A DNA stretch of 64,000 nt from Micromonospora violae (GTDB lineage: Bacteria > Actinomycetota > Actinomycetes > Mycobacteriales > Micromonosporaceae). Of the stretch, positions 51,963-60,821 are shown piece after piece. The notes under the pieces were generated by a model. That model was not told the DNA's origin and searched no databases. It saw nothing but the letters and a program-made list of their open reading frames with translations. The stretch's first letter is position 1. Every line of letters starts with the position of its first letter. The DNA is taken from positions 3,038,001 through 3,102,000 of the forward strand of contig NZ_SHKK01000001.1 of assembly GCF_004217135.1 (NCBI RefSeq), in the 5' to 3' direction. Position numbers and translations under genes: made by a program.

Positions 51963-52053
51963 CGTGCCCGTTTACTTTCGATCGACCCCAGCCGACCGGC
52001 CGGTCCGGGGTGCCTGGTGCGCACCGCCGGCCCGACCTGCTGGGCGGGTTGGG

Positions 52054-52500
52054 CTAGGACCGTACGGTGATCGGCAGGGTCTTGAGCGGCTCCTTGCCGT
52101 TGCTCAGGGCCAGCACGCCGACGTAGAGGCGGCCCGGGGTCAGCCCGGACCAGCGCAGCGTGTCGAGCGCGCCCTTCTTGTTGGTGATCTCCACCTGGAA
52201 CGATCGACGGGTAGTTGAGCTCGTTGGTCGCGATCGCGCCGGTCACGTCACAGCTGTCCGCCGGCACCTGGCCGCCCTTCTCGGCCAACCCGCACAGGTA
52301 CCTGCGCCAGTCCAGCTCGGTGGAGTCGTAGACCAGACCGGGGTTGAACGCGTCGCCCGGCCGGACCTCACCGGCGCCGTAGTTGAGCGGAGTGGCATCG
52401 GCGTCACCCAGCTTGATCCGGTTGCCCCGGCTGTGGTGCCCACCGCGGTCGTCATCGGCGCCGACCGGATCGCCGACGGCGGGTCCACGGCTACCCTCAC
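52054..52500 (-). pseudogene. C-terminal remnant of a subtilisin-family (S8) protease, frameshifted
   Basis: Three frames in succession read as one protein tail: PPSAIRSAPMTTA (the helix after the catalytic Ser), then GNRIKLGDADATPLNYGAGEVRPGDAFNPGLVYD with LCGLAEKGGQVPADSC and ELNYPSIV, then QVEITNKKGALDTLRWSGLTPGRLYVG to the stop at 52054. This matches the end of secreted subtilases with a fibronectin-like domain. At least two frameshifts and loss of the whole catalytic part make it non-functional. Confidence 0.65.
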
Positions 52501-52503
52501 GCC

Positions 52504-52704
52504 ATGCGAGCCCTCTTGGTTGATCTGCTACCGATGACGCTGTGGCAACCCGGCAACCTCTACGCCGGAGGGCGACTGCACTTCTGCGTCGGTTGGAGTG
52601 ATGAGCGGACCGTCGAGTGGCAGGGGCGTCAGATTCTGGCTGGGAAGCCCGACGGCGCTGCACGGATCAACGAGCGCTACTTCCAACCCGAGCAAGGTGA
52701 CTAG
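52504..52704 (+). CDS. Small protein of unknown function
   Basis: 66 residues, ATG 52504. The sequence (LVDLLPMTLWQPGNLYAGGRLHFC, then GWSDERTVEWQGRQILAGKP) has normal protein composition, with no recognised motif. No clear Shine-Dalgarno. It stands directly beside the subtilase remnant. Confidence 0.5.
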   Translation: MRALLVDLLPMTLWQPGNLYAGGRLHFCVGWSDERTVEWQGRQILAGKPDGAARINERYFQPEQGD

Positions 52705-52883
52705 GGCGTGCGCCCACGCTCAGCTTGGGAATCGCGTTGATCTACACGGGGCGTGGCGACATGCTGGGGGCAGGCGGCACGCGGCGTGTCTGCCTCGCTG
52801 ATCGGGCGTCCCGCGCTGCCCCATACTGACCGCCGCATCGGGTGCGCTACGGGCACGGTCATCTGACGTCGAGGAGGATCGTC

Positions 52884-53201
52884 ATGGCGTTGGTCAAGAA
52901 GGGCTCTCGGCTGATCACGGTTGACGGGCTCACCTACAGGTGGCGAGTGCGCGGCAGACCGACCTATGCCCAAGGGCTGTGCGAGCGACCGCTCGCCGTC
53001 GCTGTGGAACAGGTCGGTCGCAAGGGCAGCGTGTTGCTGGTCAGCATGCCCCAGGAGCATCCCGGTAACTGGATTGGTGGGTCGGCTGTGCCCGTACTCC
53101 CGTCGACGGTCGCCGCGATTGTCCGCACGGCATTGGCCGAGGGATGGCAAGCTACCCCGTCCCGCACGGCCTTCCTTATGACTGTGCCCAGGGGCCGATG
53201 A
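52884..53201 (+). CDS. Small protein of unknown function
   Basis: 105 residues, basic at the ends. ATG 52884 has GAGGAGG 6-7 nt upstream. Text such as RLITVDGLTYRWRVRGRPTY and LLVSMPQEHPGNWIGGSAVPVLPSTVAAIV suggests a small beta-rich fold. The stop overlaps the next start (ATGA), so the two were translated together. Confidence 0.7.
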   Translation: MALVKKGSRLITVDGLTYRWRVRGRPTYAQGLCERPLAVAVEQVGRKGSVLLVSMPQEHPGNWIGGSAVPVLPSTVAAIVRTALAEGWQATPSRTAFLMTVPRGR

Positions 53202-53411
53202 CACGGCGCTTCGGTGATCGAGCCACGTTCGCGGTGGAGATCGGCGAGGTCGAGCCGCACCAACTCCGCGTCATCGACCTGTGGGAACGCACCGGACGAG
53301 TTCGTGGCCACCGTCGAGGCAGCAGCCGAGATGCTGGACGCCGACTTGGTTAACCTCGATCCGCCCCCGGTGCCCGAACCACCACCCCCTACGACATCAA
53401 CCTCGCCCTGA
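53198..53411 (+). pseudogene. Frameshifted small gene coupled to the preceding one
   Basis: ATG 53198 opens TRRFGDRATFAVEIGEVEPHQL and continues RVIDLW. A one-base shift near 53283 is then needed to continue GNAPDEFVATVEAAAEMLDAD to the stop at 53411. Without the shift the frame turns Arg-rich and ends at 53353. It is either a recent frameshift or a sequencing error; the ATGA overlap with the upstream gene argues that it was recently functional. Confidence 0.5.
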
Positions 53412-53581
53412 CGACTCGTTCGGGGGCCGGAACGCCTCTTCGCGACGAGACCGTGGTGGTGCTGCCAGCACAGCAACCGGCGACATCGTGGTGTCGACGA
53501 TGGAAGGTTTCGGTGCTGGGTCGGTGTCCGTGATTGCACGCAAGCCCAGGAGTACTGGCGCGTGGCGCGAACAATGGGGGA

Positions 53582-54610
53582 ATGCTGGAGCAGATGGCGG
53601 TAACTGCCGTCGGACCGACGGCACGGCTTGCTGCGTCGATTCTGTGTAGGCGGATGAGGCGTAGGCACCACTACATCGAGACGGTGGTCCGGCTGATGGC
53701 GGACGCACGGGACGAACGCGTTTCGACGATGGCCGAGGCGGCCCTCGCCAGGGCTTGGGCCAGTGACCGGGCGGCACCCAACCGCATCTGGGACGCGCTG
53801 GTCGGCAGGCCGAAGCCGGCGTTGCGGTTCCTGCTCGCGTCCGCGCCGGAGTGCCGGCACGAGCCGCGGGTGCGGCTGGTCACCGCACCACCGAACGGCG
53901 GCCGGGTGCTGCGGACCGCACAGGACTGCCCTGACCCCGACATGCGCGAGGCGATGGCCGACGTGTTGCGCGCCAGCGACCATCCGGTTCTCCTGGGTGA
54001 CTTCGAGGAGGCCCTACGCGGCGAGGACACGATGCCGCCCCAGGCGGTAGTCGATCTCGCGTTGGACAACCCCTATCTGTGTCTGCCCGCGCCGCTCGGG
54101 AGGTACCACACCGGGCTCGCCGTCGTCGCGATCCTCAAGGGACGGCTCGACCTGCTCGACAGCTACGATCCGGCGAACCTGGTGTCGACGCTGGTGCGTC
54201 TCGCAGGCGGAACGTTCCCGGCGCCGGTCGCCGCGGTGTGCCGTCAGTGGTTGCGTGAGATGGGACCCGGCCCGGGCCGCGAGCGACTGTGCGTGCTCGC
54301 CGTCGAGGGCGACGCTGAGGCACTGGCCGCCGTCAGGGACAGTGGCCAGGAGCCGGGGTCTCCGAGTCTGCTGCCTCTGTTCCTCTTCCGCTTCGAGCAG
54401 TGGGACCGGTACGACGCCGTGGACCCCGACGGCACCCTGCTGGACGAGCAGTGCGCGATCCTCGACGACGACGCCCTGATCCAACTGAGGGAAATCGCCC
54501 GGCGCAACGGGCGCGAGGAACCGACGCCGACACCACCGACAGCGGCGCTCCTGACCGGCCCCGACCGGGACGTACCCGACAGTCGGAGGAGCAGCATCGA
54601 AATCTGGTAA
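53582..54610 (+). CDS. HEAT-like helical protein of unknown function
   Basis: 342 residues from ATG 53582 (ATG 53594 also possible). Helical pairs throughout: AEAALARAWASDRAAPNRIWDALVG, AMADVLRASDHPVLLGDFEEAL, LLDSYDPANLVSTLVRLAGG. A Pro-rich tail follows the last repeat (EEPTPTPPTAALLTG). It resembles the solenoid proteins at 1498 and 48759 in style but not in sequence. No function is apparent. Confidence 0.7.
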   Translation: MLEQMAVTAVGPTARLAASILCRRMRRRHHYIETVVRLMADARDERVSTMAEAALARAWASDRAAPNRIWDALVGRPKPALRFLLASAPECRHEPRVRLVTAPPNGGRVLRTAQDCPDPDMREAMADVLRASDHPVLLGDFEEALRGEDTMPPQAVVDLALDNPYLCLPAPLGRYHTGLAVVAILKGRLDLLDSYDPANLVSTLVRLAGGTFPAPVAAVCRQWLREMGPGPGRERLCVLAVEGDAEALAAVRDSGQEPGSPSLLPLFLFRFEQWDRYDAVDPDGTLLDEQCAILDDDALIQLREIARRNGREEPTPTPPTAALLTGPDRDVPDSRRSSIEIW

Positions 54611-55393
54611 GGGCCGGCCCAGCCCGGCCAGGTCCGAACAGTCCCGCTGGGCGTGCCAGTGACCGCCACCGTCCCGCCCGCAAACGACCATCAACGGGCC
54701 ACCGGCGGCGGCGATTCCCGGTGGCCGCGCGGACCACCAGGTGGACGGGCTGGCGCCCGGCGGGGACTGTCCACAACTACTCGATAATTGACGAACCCGC
54801 AAATCCCACCGTACCGCGCGCCGACACGCCCGATCACGTAACTGCCGTGCCCGATTCATCAGGCTTCCATCGCTGGCGTACCGGTTGCCGACCTGCGCCA
54901 AGATAGCCCTTTTGGCCGCGATGAACGCCCACCTCGAAGATCGACTGCGATGACCGGTGCCGATGCCTGAAGGAACCGGGCATCGCGTCCCGGCCAACAA
55001 AAATCAACACGCCCGGCGGCACCCGAACGGGTTGACGGCACGGGTCAGATGGGACAGGATTTCTTCTGTCGAAGGCAACGACGAAACCGTCCTGTAATCG
55101 CCCACCCTCCGGAAGTCGATTAATCGCCCCCGGTGGACGCGGCCCAATGATTGTGTCTCATACAGTGCCGCACATCCGGTCGACGACCTGCGTCGACCTG
55201 GCACCGAACCGACGACGGTGTCGGCCTCAAGACCTCCACCAGTCGCCTCCACCTGAACCTTTTGCTTCTCATTGCCTTTGCGACGGCCGTAGATCGACTC
55301 GCCGCAGGCGCCGATTCCGCATGCGCAGAATCGGGGGCTGCGGGGATGGCGTGCGCCTGGACCATTCACGGGGAAGGACCGTCCGGATTGGAC
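54611..55393. other. Non-coding stretch upstream of the cycloserine cluster
   Basis: 783 bp in which I see no convincing gene on either strand. AT-richer patches occur around 54780 and 55120. A candidate promoter is listed at 55032-55060. Confidence 0.5.
55032..55060 (+). promoter_or_regulatory. Candidate promoter of the cycloserine operon
   Basis: TTGACG (55032-55037), a 17-bp spacer and CAGGAT (55055-55060) on the coding strand, about 330 bp before dcsA. Both hexamers are near the actinomycete sigma-HrdB consensus. A closer promoter cannot be excluded. Confidence 0.4.
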
Positions 55394-56194
55394 ATGTCTA
55401 ACGGGGAAGAAATATTGTTGACGCAGGAGCATGTGGCCGATCAGGCCCAAGGCTGGCATCGCTCCGCATTCGACGATCTCACATCCCGACTCAACGATCC
55501 CGACTTTCCCTGCGTTTTCTCGCGGAATGCATTCAAGAAAGGGATCGTCGATTTCATCTTCGTCGACAGCGCCGACAAGAAGGGCATCAGACGCCTTGCC
55601 GAAGGGCTCAAGCGCTACGTCGATCTCGCCAGCTGCTGGGACGGCCGCCTCGACACCGCGAGCCCGCTGGTGGTGGCGTTCGCGGCGGATGCGGTGCGGG
55701 CGCGCACCGTCGAGGGCTACCACGCCTTCGGCTGGCGGATCCTCAACCACCTCCACGACCTCGACCCCGCCCCCTGGCCTGAGGAGGTGCCGGCGGAGCC
55801 CGACTCAGCCGGGTGGTCGATGTGCTTCAACGGCATGCCCCTCTTCTGCAACATGAGCACCCCGGCATACCGGAAGCGGCGCAGTCGCAATCTCGGCGGC
55901 CACTTCGTCATCGTCATCAATCCACGTGCGCGATTCGACGTCTTCGCCGGTGACACGCCCAGCGGCCGCAAGGTACGCGCCAACATCCGCGACCGCATCG
56001 ACCGCTACGACGGCACTCCCCACTCGCCGCACCTGAGTTCCTACGGCAGCGGTGCGCTCGAGTGGCTTCAGTACAGCCTCGCCGAGGACGCCGACGTGCG
56101 GGCAGATCGGTGCCCGTTCGCGTCGGGCCGGCACGACACCGCCTCATTCGCCGGCGCCCACGACCATAACCCCGCACGAAAGGATGATTCTTGA
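55394..56194 (+). CDS. dcsA: DcsA-like heme protein, L-arginine N-omega-hydroxylase
   Basis: 266 residues, YqcI/YcgG (GntA-like) heme-dependent oxygenase family. Family stretches are FPCVFSRNAFKKGIVDFIF, LVVAFAADAVRARTVEGYHAFGWRIL and NLGGHFVIVINPRARFDVF; conserved His residues in the latter two are candidates for the heme ligand. In D-cycloserine biosynthesis DcsA converts L-arginine to N-omega-hydroxy-L-arginine. ATG 55394 is chosen because the family similarity starts just after it; there is no strong Shine-Dalgarno. The stop overlaps the dcsB start, so it is the first gene of the operon. Confidence 0.85.
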   Translation: MSNGEEILLTQEHVADQAQGWHRSAFDDLTSRLNDPDFPCVFSRNAFKKGIVDFIFVDSADKKGIRRLAEGLKRYVDLASCWDGRLDTASPLVVAFAADAVRARTVEGYHAFGWRILNHLHDLDPAPWPEEVPAEPDSAGWSMCFNGMPLFCNMSTPAYRKRRSRNLGGHFVIVINPRARFDVFAGDTPSGRKVRANIRDRIDRYDGTPHSPHLSSYGSGALEWLQYSLAEDADVRADRCPFASGRHDTASFAGAHDHNPARKDDS

Positions 56195-57003
56195 TGATCG
56201 ACCTCATCGTCTCCCAGGGACGGGTGGCGGACCGAGCAGCACGAATGATCGAGGGCGCTGCTCGTACCGCGCGGGCCCTGGCGGAGCGCTACGGGCTCTC
56301 CGCGCAGTACATCGGAACACCCGCCCCGGCGGTGAACGACGACTGGACTCAGAGCCTGCCCCAGGCCCACCAGACGCTGAAGTCGATGGCGGACGCGGTC
56401 AGTGCGAGCCTCGACGGCGGGAACCTTCCGGTGCTGCTGAACAACACGTGCTCTGTCAGTCTCGCCACGCTGCCCGTCGTCGCCCGACGGTATCCGGACG
56501 CCGTCGTGCTCTACATCGACGCCCACGGCGATTTCAACACGCCGGACACGACGGGGACCGGTTACCTCGGCGGCATGGTGTTGTCCGGCACGTGTGGCCT
56601 GTGGGACAGCGGCCATGGCGCCGGGTTGAAGCCCGAGCAGGCGATCCTGGTCGGCACCCGCGACGTCGACCCGGGCGAGCGAAAGCTCATCGACACCGCT
56701 GGGGTGCGTGTCATCCCTCCGAACCAGACGACGGCGGAGAACGTCCTGGCCGCCGTCGCCGAGGCACCGGTATGGGTGCACATCGACTGGGACGTCATGG
56801 ACCCGGGCGCGGTCCCTGCGGACTACACGGTGGCCGATGGCCTGCTGCCCGCACAGATCCGGGCGATCTTCGACGCCATCCCGAGGGAACGCCTGATCGG
56901 CGTGGAGCTGGCCGAGTTCAACGCCCCGACGGACGAGAAGCAGATCGAGCAGGCCCTCGCCGTGATCCTTGACATGGTTTCTCCCGCGTTCGTCGCGGCC
57001 TGA
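56194..57003 (+). CDS. dcsB: DcsB, N-omega-hydroxy-L-arginine amidinohydrolase
   Basis: 269 residues, ureohydrolase (arginase) fold. It hydrolyses hydroxyarginine to hydroxyurea and ornithine. The metal motifs are YIDAHGDFNTP and VHIDWDVMDPG. The His of the usual GGDHS motif is replaced by Cys86 (LLNNTCSVSLA). As I recall, the characterised DcsB has Cys at this same number, which sets it apart from true arginases. The start ATG 56194 overlaps the dcsA stop and follows GAAAGGA. Confidence 0.9.
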   Translation: MIDLIVSQGRVADRAARMIEGAARTARALAERYGLSAQYIGTPAPAVNDDWTQSLPQAHQTLKSMADAVSASLDGGNLPVLLNNTCSVSLATLPVVARRYPDAVVLYIDAHGDFNTPDTTGTGYLGGMVLSGTCGLWDSGHGAGLKPEQAILVGTRDVDPGERKLIDTAGVRVIPPNQTTAENVLAAVAEAPVWVHIDWDVMDPGAVPADYTVADGLLPAQIRAIFDAIPRERLIGVELAEFNAPTDEKQIEQALAVILDMVSPAFVAA

Positions 57004-57024
57004 CGTCGAAGGACGGTTCGCGCA

Positions 57025-58002
57025 ATGCCCCTCTATGACAGCATCCTCGACACGATCGGCCGCACCCCGATCGTCCGGCTCCACCGGATGGCCCCGGCGC
57101 ACACCACGGTGTACGTGAAGGTCGAGTCGTTCAACCCCGGGGGTTCGGTCAAGGACCGCCTCGCCCTGGGCGTGATCCTCAACGCCGAAGCCAAGGGTCT
57201 ACTCAAGCCCGGCGACACGATCGTGGAATGCACCTCGGGCAATGTCGGCATCGCCTTCGCGATGGTGGCCGCCGCCCGCGGCTACCGGTTCGTGGCGGTC
57301 ATGGGCGACACCTACTCCAGGGAGCGGCGCAAGCTCATCCGCGCGTACGGCGGGAAGGTGATCCTCTTCCCCGGTGCCCTCGGCAGCAGCGGCGGCAACC
57401 AGATCGCCGACGAACTGGCCGAGAAACACGGCTGGTTCCGGGCCCGGCAGTTCGACAACCCAGCCAATCCGGCATACCACCGGGAGACCACCGCCGCCGA
57501 GATCCTCGGCGACTTCGCGGGCAAGCGCCTGGACTACTTCGTCACCGGCTTCGGCACCACCGGCACGCTGACCGGCGTCGGCCAGATGCTGAAGCTGGCG
57601 CGCCCCGACGTACGCGTCGTCGTCCTGGAGCCCGAGAACGCCGCCGTCCTGGCCGGCAAGGAATGGAACGTGCACCAGATCCAGGGGCTGGCCCCCAACT
57701 TCGTGCCCAGCGTCCTCGACCAGACCGTCATCGACGAACTCGTGACGATGGACGAGGTCGTGGCGCGCGACACCGCACGCCGCCTCGCCGCCGAGGAGGG
57801 CATCTTCGTCGGCATATCGGCCGGCGCGACCCTGGCCACGGCGCTGCGGACCGCGCAGACGGCGCCGGAGGGTTCCGTGCTGCTCGCGATGCTTCCCGAC
57901 ACCGGCGAGCGTTATCTGTCCACCTTCCTGTTCGACGGCATGAACGAGGAGTCGGACGACGAGTGGCTCGCCGCCCAGGGCGCCGGCTCCGGCAACTCCT
58001 GA
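57025..58002 (+). CDS. dcsD: DcsD, O-ureido-L-serine synthase
   Basis: 325 residues, PLP-dependent cysteine synthase fold. The PLP Lys43 is in FNPGGSVKDRLALG, the substrate loop is ECTSGNVGIAFAM and the phosphate loop GFGTTGTLTG. In the pathway it joins O-acetyl-L-serine and hydroxyurea. Sequence alone would allow an ordinary O-acetylserine sulfhydrylase; the position between dcsB and dcsE decides. In the known cluster a racemase gene, dcsC, is part of the set, but here only 21 bp separate dcsB and dcsD. Confidence 0.85.
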   Translation: MPLYDSILDTIGRTPIVRLHRMAPAHTTVYVKVESFNPGGSVKDRLALGVILNAEAKGLLKPGDTIVECTSGNVGIAFAMVAAARGYRFVAVMGDTYSRERRKLIRAYGGKVILFPGALGSSGGNQIADELAEKHGWFRARQFDNPANPAYHRETTAAEILGDFAGKRLDYFVTGFGTTGTLTGVGQMLKLARPDVRVVVLEPENAAVLAGKEWNVHQIQGLAPNFVPSVLDQTVIDELVTMDEVVARDTARRLAAEEGIFVGISAGATLATALRTAQTAPEGSVLLAMLPDTGERYLSTFLFDGMNEESDDEWLAAQGAGSGNS

Positions 58003-58014
58003 TCGGGACCGCGG

Positions 58015-59139
58015 ATGAGGGAGTTCATTCCGCCGGCCACGCGCTTCATCACACTGCCCGACGGCTTCACCATGAGGCGTGGCGGTGTGCTCGACGGAGC
58101 GCGGGTCGCGTACGAGGCCGTGGGTCGCCTGAACGAGGCGCGCGACAACGTCGTGCTGGTCCTCACCGGTATGTCCCCCGACGCGCACATCACCGCGCAC
58201 GAGGAGGACGCCACTCCCGGATGGTGGGAGCACATGGTGGGGCCGGGCCGGCCGATCGACACAGACAGGTGGTACGTGATCTGCGTGAACGCCCTGGGCA
58301 GCTGCAAGGGCTCCACCGGGCCGGCCTCGGTCGACCCCACCACCGGTGAGCCCTACGGGATGAGGTTCCCGCAGTTGTCCATCGAGGACGTCGCCGACGC
58401 GGCCGCGATTCTGGTCCGCGCCCTGGAGGTCGACACTCTCGCCTGCGTCGTTGGGGCGTCCATGGGCGGGATGAGCGCGCTTTCCCTCCTGGTTCGCCAT
58501 CCCGGCCTGGCGCGCAACCTCATCAACATCTCCGGGGCGGTGCACGCGCTGCCCTACGCGATCGCCGTCCGCTCACTGCAGCGTGAGGCGATTCGCTCCG
58601 ACCCCCGGTGGTCGCACGGGCGCTACCGCGATGACGCCCTGCACTATCCGCGGTCCGGGATGCGTCTCGCACGCAAGCTCGGCATGATGACCTACCGCTC
58701 GGCCCGGGAGTGGGATCAGCGTTTCGGCCGTGCCCGGCTCACCGGGAATCGCCGATCGGAGAACCGCCCCTTCGACCCTGAATTCCGGGTCGAGGGCTAT
58801 CTCCAGGCACACGCGGACCGCTTCGCACACCACTTCGATCCCAACAGCTACCTCTACCTCAGCAGGTGCATCGACCTGTTCGACCTCGGCGAATCATGCG
58901 GTGGCACCCAGGACGCTGCGCTGGCGCGGCTGAGCCTGGACGCCGCACTGGTGATCGGGGTGGAGACCGACACGCTGTTCCCGCTGCACCAACAACGCCA
59001 GATCGCGGACGGCCTCCGCAAGGGCGGCACGGAGGTCCAGTTCAAGGCGCTGGAGTCCGACGAGGGGCACGACGCTTTCCTGGTGGACGTCGCCCGCTTC
59101 GGCCCACCGATCGCCAAGTTCCTGTCACTGATCTGGTAG
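58015..59139 (+). CDS. dcsE: DcsE, L-serine O-acetyltransferase (homoserine acetyltransferase fold)
   Basis: 374 residues, alpha/beta hydrolase fold of the MetX type. The nucleophile is in CVVGASMGGMSALSLL, the acid in LVIGVETDTLFPLHQQ and the His in ESDEGHDAFLVD. DcsE acetylates L-serine for DcsD, while MetX acts on homoserine; the context points to serine. Spacing to dcsD is 12 bp and to the next gene 13 bp, so they are one operon. Confidence 0.85.
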   Translation: MREFIPPATRFITLPDGFTMRRGGVLDGARVAYEAVGRLNEARDNVVLVLTGMSPDAHITAHEEDATPGWWEHMVGPGRPIDTDRWYVICVNALGSCKGSTGPASVDPTTGEPYGMRFPQLSIEDVADAAAILVRALEVDTLACVVGASMGGMSALSLLVRHPGLARNLINISGAVHALPYAIAVRSLQREAIRSDPRWSHGRYRDDALHYPRSGMRLARKLGMMTYRSAREWDQRFGRARLTGNRRSENRPFDPEFRVEGYLQAHADRFAHHFDPNSYLYLSRCIDLFDLGESCGGTQDAALARLSLDAALVIGVETDTLFPLHQQRQIADGLRKGGTEVQFKALESDEGHDAFLVDVARFGPPIAKFLSLIW

Positions 59140-59152
59140 TGAGGAGCAACCC

Positions 59153-59899
59153 TTGTCCCTGATCCCCTCGAAGATAGCGCTCGTCACCGGCGCCAACCGC
59201 GGCATCGGCCACGAGATCGCGCGGCAGCTCGCGGAGCACGGCGTCCACACCCTGGTCGCCGGCCGCCGCCGGGAGGCGGTGACGGAAGCCACGGCGAGCC
59301 TGCGCAACATGGGTCTCGACGTCGCGCCGCTCGTCCTGGACGTCACCGCGCCGGACACCATCGCCGCGGCCGCCGACCTGGTCGGCGAGAGGTACGGCCG
59401 GCTGGACATCCTGGTCAACAACGCGGGCATCCGCGTCGAGGAGTACGGCAAGCTGCCCTCCGTGCAGCCCATGGAGCAGTGGCGTCAAACCTTCGACACC
59501 AATCTGTTCGGTGTCGTCGAGGTGACGGTGGCCTTCCTGCCGCTCATCCGTCGATCCTCGGCGGGCCGCATCGTCAACGTTTCCAGTCTGTTGGGGTCGC
59601 TGACCAAACAGAGCGACCCGACCTCGTACGTGTACAGCGATGCCTTCAAGTCGCTGCCGGCCTACAGCGCCTCGAAGAGCGCGGTGAACTCCTGGACGGT
59701 GCACCTGGCGTACGAGCTGCGTGACACGCCGATCAAGGTCAACTCGGTGCATCCGGGCTACACCAAGACGGACCTGAACGACGGTGCGGGCGACCTGGAG
59801 GTCGCCGTCGGCGCGAAGACGAGCGTCGACATGGCCCTGATCGGCGCCGACGGGCCGACCGGCAGCTATGTCCACCTCGGCGAATCACTCCCATGGTGA
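59153..59899 (+). CDS. Short-chain dehydrogenase/reductase inside the cycloserine operon
   Basis: 248 residues. NADP-binding TGANRGIGHE at the start, NNAG at about residue 86, and the active-site YSASKSAVN with Ser upstream in NVSSLLGSL. All catalytic residues are present. The start is TTG 59153, with GAGGAG 6 nt before. To my knowledge this family has no role in the characterised D-cycloserine pathway. It could modify a product or intermediate, or act in supply. The gene takes its place between dcsE and dcsG with 13-bp spacing on both sides. Confidence 0.85.
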   Translation: MSLIPSKIALVTGANRGIGHEIARQLAEHGVHTLVAGRRREAVTEATASLRNMGLDVAPLVLDVTAPDTIAAAADLVGERYGRLDILVNNAGIRVEEYGKLPSVQPMEQWRQTFDTNLFGVVEVTVAFLPLIRRSSAGRIVNVSSLLGSLTKQSDPTSYVYSDAFKSLPAYSASKSAVNSWTVHLAYELRDTPIKVNSVHPGYTKTDLNDGAGDLEVAVGAKTSVDMALIGADGPTGSYVHLGESLPW

Positions 59900-59912
59900 A
59901 GGGGTTCCGACA

Positions 59913-60821
59913 ATGAGCAGACTCGCTCTGGTCACCGATGAGACCAGCCTTCCGATCGACTACGACATGGCTCTGCTGCTTGACGCCTGCCGAGCCGCCG
60001 GGCTCGTCGCCGAGGTGTGTGACTGGGAGGATCCGGCCGTCGACTGGTCGGGGTTCGACGCGGTGCTGCTGCGATCCCCATGGTCATACGTGGACCGCCT
60101 GCCCGCCTTCCTCACCTGGTGTGAGCGCGTCGCGGCGGTGACGGATCTCCACAACCCGCTGCCGGTGGTGCGGTGGAGCCTCGACAAGCTGTACATGGCC
60201 GATCTCGCCGCCCGCGCCGTGCCGGTGGTACCGAGCACGTTCGTCCGGTCGGGGGGTGACCCGTCGGAGGCGGTGCGGCAGTTCCTCGACGGTCATCGCG
60301 AGGCCGCGGAGTTCGTCGTCAAGCCCACGGTGGGTGCCTACTCGAAGAACGTCCAGCGTTTCTCGCGCTCCCGCGCGGCCGATGCTGCCGCCCACGTCGC
60401 GCAGTTGCACTCCGAGGGCCTGGTCGCGCTGCTCCAGCCGTACCTCGAATCGGTCGACCGTGACGGTGAGACGGACCTGATCTACTTCGGCGGGGTCTAC
60501 AGCCATGCCATCCGCAAAAGCCCGATGCTCATGCCGGACGGCACGGTCAACGTCCCCACGTTCGAGAGCCGCACGCCCCGGACAGCCGAGGACGACGAAC
60601 GCGCCGTGGCCTCGGCGGCGCTGGCAGCGGCCGGCGCGCAGCTCGGGCTGGACCGTCCGCTGGTCTACGCCCGGGTCGATGTGATCCGCAGCGCCGACGG
60701 TGCGCCTGTCGTGTTGGAGCTGGAGCTGTGCGAGCCGTCGCTGAACCTGCCGTTCAGCGACCACGGGCCGACGCGCTTCGCGGAGGCCATCGCCGATCGA
60801 CTGGGGATCAGTGCTCGATGA
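59913..60821 (+). CDS. dcsG: DcsG, ATP-grasp cycloserine synthetase
   Basis: 302 residues. ATP-grasp fold: LVTDETSLPIDYDM at the N-terminus, then FVVKPTVGAYSKNVQRFSRS for ATP binding and VVLELELCEPSLNLPFSDHG for metal binding. DcsG closes O-ureidoserine into the isoxazolidinone ring of cycloserine, using ATP. ATG 59913 follows GAAGGGG. Its end overlaps the convergent regulator gene by 14 bp. The stereochemical preference of this enzyme is not known from sequence and matters, because no racemase is encoded. Confidence 0.87.
   Translation: MSRLALVTDETSLPIDYDMALLLDACRAAGLVAEVCDWEDPAVDWSGFDAVLLRSPWSYVDRLPAFLTWCERVAAVTDLHNPLPVVRWSLDKLYMADLAARAVPVVPSTFVRSGGDPSEAVRQFLDGHREAAEFVVKPTVGAYSKNVQRFSRSRAADAAAHVAQLHSEGLVALLQPYLESVDRDGETDLIYFGGVYSHAIRKSPMLMPDGTVNVPTFESRTPRTAEDDERAVASAALAAAGAQLGLDRPLVYARVDVIRSADGAPVVLELELCEPSLNLPFSDHGPTRFAEAIADRLGISAR

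Noticed and set aside
57025..58002. Ordinary cysteine synthase unrelated to an antibiotic
   Set aside because: Sequence alone allows it, but its place between the hydroxyarginine hydrolase and serine acetyltransferase genes makes O-ureidoserine synthase far more likely.
59153..59899. The short-chain dehydrogenase as a renamed DcsC
   Set aside because: DcsC is a DapF-fold, cofactor-independent racemase; this protein is a standard NAD(P) oxidoreductase with TGANRGIG and YSASK motifs.
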